Assembly (NCBI GenBank): GCA_937983495.1
Contig: CALKAA010000316.1
Span: forward strand, 1 to 8,077
Direction of reading: 5' to 3'
Source of the DNA: an uncultured Gemmobacter sp.
GTDB lineage: Bacteria > Pseudomonadota > Alphaproteobacteria > Rhodobacterales > Rhodobacteraceae
DNA: 8,077 nucleotides
In this document: positions 6,812 through 8,077 of the stretch, one piece after another
Layout: the number at the start of each line of letters is the position of its first letter
Position numbering within the stretch: the first letter of the stretch is position 1
Notes under the pieces: model-generated
Databases searched by the model: none
The model's input: the letters and a program-made list of their open reading frames with translations, nothing else
What the model was told of the DNA's origin: nothing
Made by a program: the position numbers and the translations under genes

Positions 6812-6829
6812 GGGGCAAAGCCTTGCCCC
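6812..6829. other. Short perfect hairpin in the divergent intergenic region
   Basis: GGGGCAA (6812-6818) and TTGCCCC (6823-6829) pair perfectly around a 4-base loop. It lies 68 bases before the leftward glycosyltransferase start, so it would fall in that gene's 5' leader if transcription begins further upstream. No U tract follows on either strand. A role in the leader or as a protein-binding site is possible but unsupported. Confidence 0.4.
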
Positions 6830-6866
6830 GGCCCAATTTACAGGGATTTCGCTGAAACCTGTGCCA

Positions 6867-6898
6867 TTTGCGTCGATTTCCAAAAGCATCGACGCAAA
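6867..6898. promoter_or_regulatory. Perfect 11-bp inverted repeat, candidate operator of the divergent promoters
   Basis: TTTGCGTCGAT (6867-6877) and ATCGACGCAAA (6888-6898) are exact inverted copies separated by ten bases, giving a 32-base site with centres 21 bases (two helical turns) apart. It sits near the middle of the 276-base gap between the divergently read glycosyltransferase genes. That spacing suits a dimeric regulator contacting one face of the helix. Read as RNA it could also form a hairpin, but no U tract follows on either strand. No regulator gene is present in the window, so the binding protein, if any, is unknown. Confidence 0.5.
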
Positions 6899-6934
6899 AA
6901 TGCTGAAAATGCCGCTGAACGCCGGGGTTCCCCG

Positions 6935-6963
6935 TTGGCAATCATCCGAGATTTCGACAGAAT
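6935..6963 (+). promoter_or_regulatory. Candidate sigma-70 promoter for the rightward glycosyltransferase
   Basis: TTGGCA (6935-6940) matches the -35 consensus at five of six positions, and CAGAAT (6958-6963) matches the -10 at four of six, with an optimal 17-base spacer. Transcription would begin near 6970 and give a leader of about 50 bases before the ATG at 7021. The surrounding bases (about 6950-6985) are richer in A/T than the rest of the window. The call rests on consensus matching alone. Confidence 0.4.
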
Positions 6964-7020
6964 GTTGCGTAAATATAACCAATCGGGCGGGCCGTTCTGG
7001 CGGTGTGACCCGATGTGACG

Positions 7021-8077
7021 ATGGGCAGTATGATGGTGCGGGTGCGCGAGGCAGGGACGTTGTGGATTGGCGGGGCGCTCAGCTGGATGGAGCAGCTTTG
7101 CCTGAAATCCTTTGTCGACAAGGGGCAGAAGATCACCCTGTTCCATTACGAGGATATTCCGAATGTCCCCGAGGGCGTGATCTTGCGCGACGGGCGCGAG
7201 ATCCTCGATACAGATGATTTCATCAAATACGAACAGAAAGACAGTTTCGCGCTGTTTGCCGACCTGTTCCGCCTGCATATGATCCGGCAATGCCCCGGCA
7301 TGATCTGGGTCGATACCGATGTCTATTGCCATCAGCCGATGACCTATGACAGCGACTATGTGCTGGGGTTCGAGCTGCCGGGCCGGGGGCGGGTGAACAA
7401 TGCCGTGCTGGGCCTGCCCGCCGACAGCCCGGTGCTGGCGGCCATGCTGGCCTTTACCGAAAACCGCTATGCCATTCCGCCCTTCCTCAAGGGCTCGCAG
7501 CAAGACGAACTGCGCGCCGCCGCCGAGGCAGGCAGCCCGGTGCATGTCAGCCAGCAGCCCTGGGGCGTGTGGGGGCCGCTGCTGATCACCTATTTCGTCA
7601 AGAAGTTCGACCTGCTGGATCAGGTGCAGCCCCTCCATGCCTTCTATCCGGTCACCTATCCCGACCGGACGCAATTCCTCCGCCGTGCGGGCGTCGTTGA
7701 TCTGGCGTTGAAGCCGATGACGACGGCGCTGCATGTCTGGGCCTCGAACAAGCGCGAGATCGGGCTGCGCTACAATGGCCTGCCCCCGGTGGGAAGCTGG
7801 TTCGATGTCGCCTGCCGCAAGCATGGCATCAAGACGGTGCTGGCCCCGGTCAAGGGGCGCGGACGCAATCACTTCGAGGCGGCGCTGCTGGGGCCTTTGG
7901 GCGATACGCCGGTCGAGGTTTTCGCCGATATCGGCGGCACGGCGCAAACGCTGGCGGCGACGCTGGCCTTGCGGGATGATTGCGATGTGCTGCTGGTCGA
8001 TCTGGATCACAAGGGCGCATGGTGTGCCACGCCCTCGCCCTGGGTGGAACCCTATCGCCGCTTCCTGATCGAGAACG
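7021..8077 (+). CDS. DXD sugar-binding (Gly_transf_sug / GT32-like) glycosyltransferase, C terminus outside the window
   Basis: Probably a nucleotide-sugar-dependent glycosyltransferase of capsule or other surface glycan synthesis; donor and acceptor unknown. Of the 352 visible residues the first ~240 match the family: LWIGGALSWMEQLCLKSF (14-31), HYEDIPNVPEGV (42-53), ALFADLFRLHMI (77-88) with the conserved Asp and Arg before the core, and MIWVDTDVYC (94-103), whose DTD at 98-100 is the metal/donor-binding motif. VNNAVLGLPADSPVL, QQPWGVWGP and a closing ALHVWASN (236-243) fit the rest of the fold. Residues about 244-352 form an extension I cannot place, with PVEVFADIGGTAQTLAATLA (297-316) and DVLLVDLDHKGAW (322-334) resembling alternating strand and helix. 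The ATG at 7021 is the first after an in-frame TGA at 7006; GTG at 7015 and ATGs at 7030 and 7033 are alternatives, and none has a good ribosome-binding site. It is read away from the two leftward glycosyltransferase genes. Confidence 0.88.
   Translation, partial: MGSMMVRVREAGTLWIGGALSWMEQLCLKSFVDKGQKITLFHYEDIPNVPEGVILRDGREILDTDDFIKYEQKDSFALFADLFRLHMIRQCPGMIWVDTDVYCHQPMTYDSDYVLGFELPGRGRVNNAVLGLPADSPVLAAMLAFTENRYAIPPFLKGSQQDELRAAAEAGSPVHVSQQPWGVWGPLLITYFVKKFDLLDQVQPLHAFYPVTYPDRTQFLRRAGVVDLALKPMTTALHVWASNKREIGLRYNGLPPVGSWFDVACRKHGIKTVLAPVKGRGRNHFEAALLGPLGDTPVEVFADIGGTAQTLAATLALRDDCDVLLVDLDHKGAWCATPSPWVEPYRRFLIEN

Noticed and set aside
6838..8010. A 390-codon minus-strand open frame opposite the rightward glycosyltransferase.
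   Set aside because: The composition is rich in Gln, His and Arg and lacks domains; the plus strand carries the intact DTD-containing glycosyltransferase.

Overview
The window reads as chromosomal DNA of a GC-rich alphaproteobacterium, most likely a member of the Rhodobacteraceae (Rhodobacter/Paracoccus-like). The reasons are the strong G/C bias at third codon positions, the pyrC-pyrE pair with a hydrolase-like gene in front of it, family-2-type glycosyltransferases with wording I associate with that family, and an intergenic dyad with AAATATCCCC/GGGGATATTT ends of a type I recall from those genomes. Genus cannot be fixed from the sequence alone.

Layout. From 1 to 6744 everything is read leftwards (minus strand). 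Following transcription, the order is: a 794-residue two-domain glycosyltransferase (6744-4360), a second 423-residue glycosyltransferase three bases behind it (4356-3085), a strong hairpin (3067-3033), a 321-residue alpha/beta-hydrolase-like protein of unknown function (2943-1978), dihydroorotase pyrC (1744-701), a dyad repeat, and orotate phosphoribosyltransferase pyrE (576 to beyond the left edge). From about 7021 to the right edge a third glycosyltransferase, of the DXD sugar-binding (GT32-like) type, is read rightwards and runs off the window. The 276-base gap between the divergent glycosyltransferase genes carries two inverted repeats and a plausible sigma-70 promoter.

How the genes fit together. 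pyrC and pyrE carry out steps 3 and 5 of de novo UMP synthesis (ring closure to dihydroorotate; orotate plus PRPP to OMP). The three glycosyltransferases form a cell-surface glycan cluster. The two leftward ones share their catalytic-domain motifs with each other, the longer one carries an extra N-terminal domain that looks like a degenerate glycosyltransferase, and both have low-complexity tails encoded by short tandem DNA repeats. The rightward one has the DTD motif and an unexplained C-terminal extension. UMP feeds UDP-sugar synthesis, but nothing in the sequence shows regulation linking the two groups.

I found no tRNA, rRNA, CRISPR, insertion sequence or phage gene. Long open frames antisense to the real genes, including one of 2.9 kb, are by-products of the GC-rich codon use. 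The least explained items are the two-domain glycosyltransferase, the hydrolase-like protein without its nucleophile serine, the C-terminal extension of the rightward glycosyltransferase and the perfect 11-bp inverted repeat between the divergent genes. No clearly new biological system is evident.
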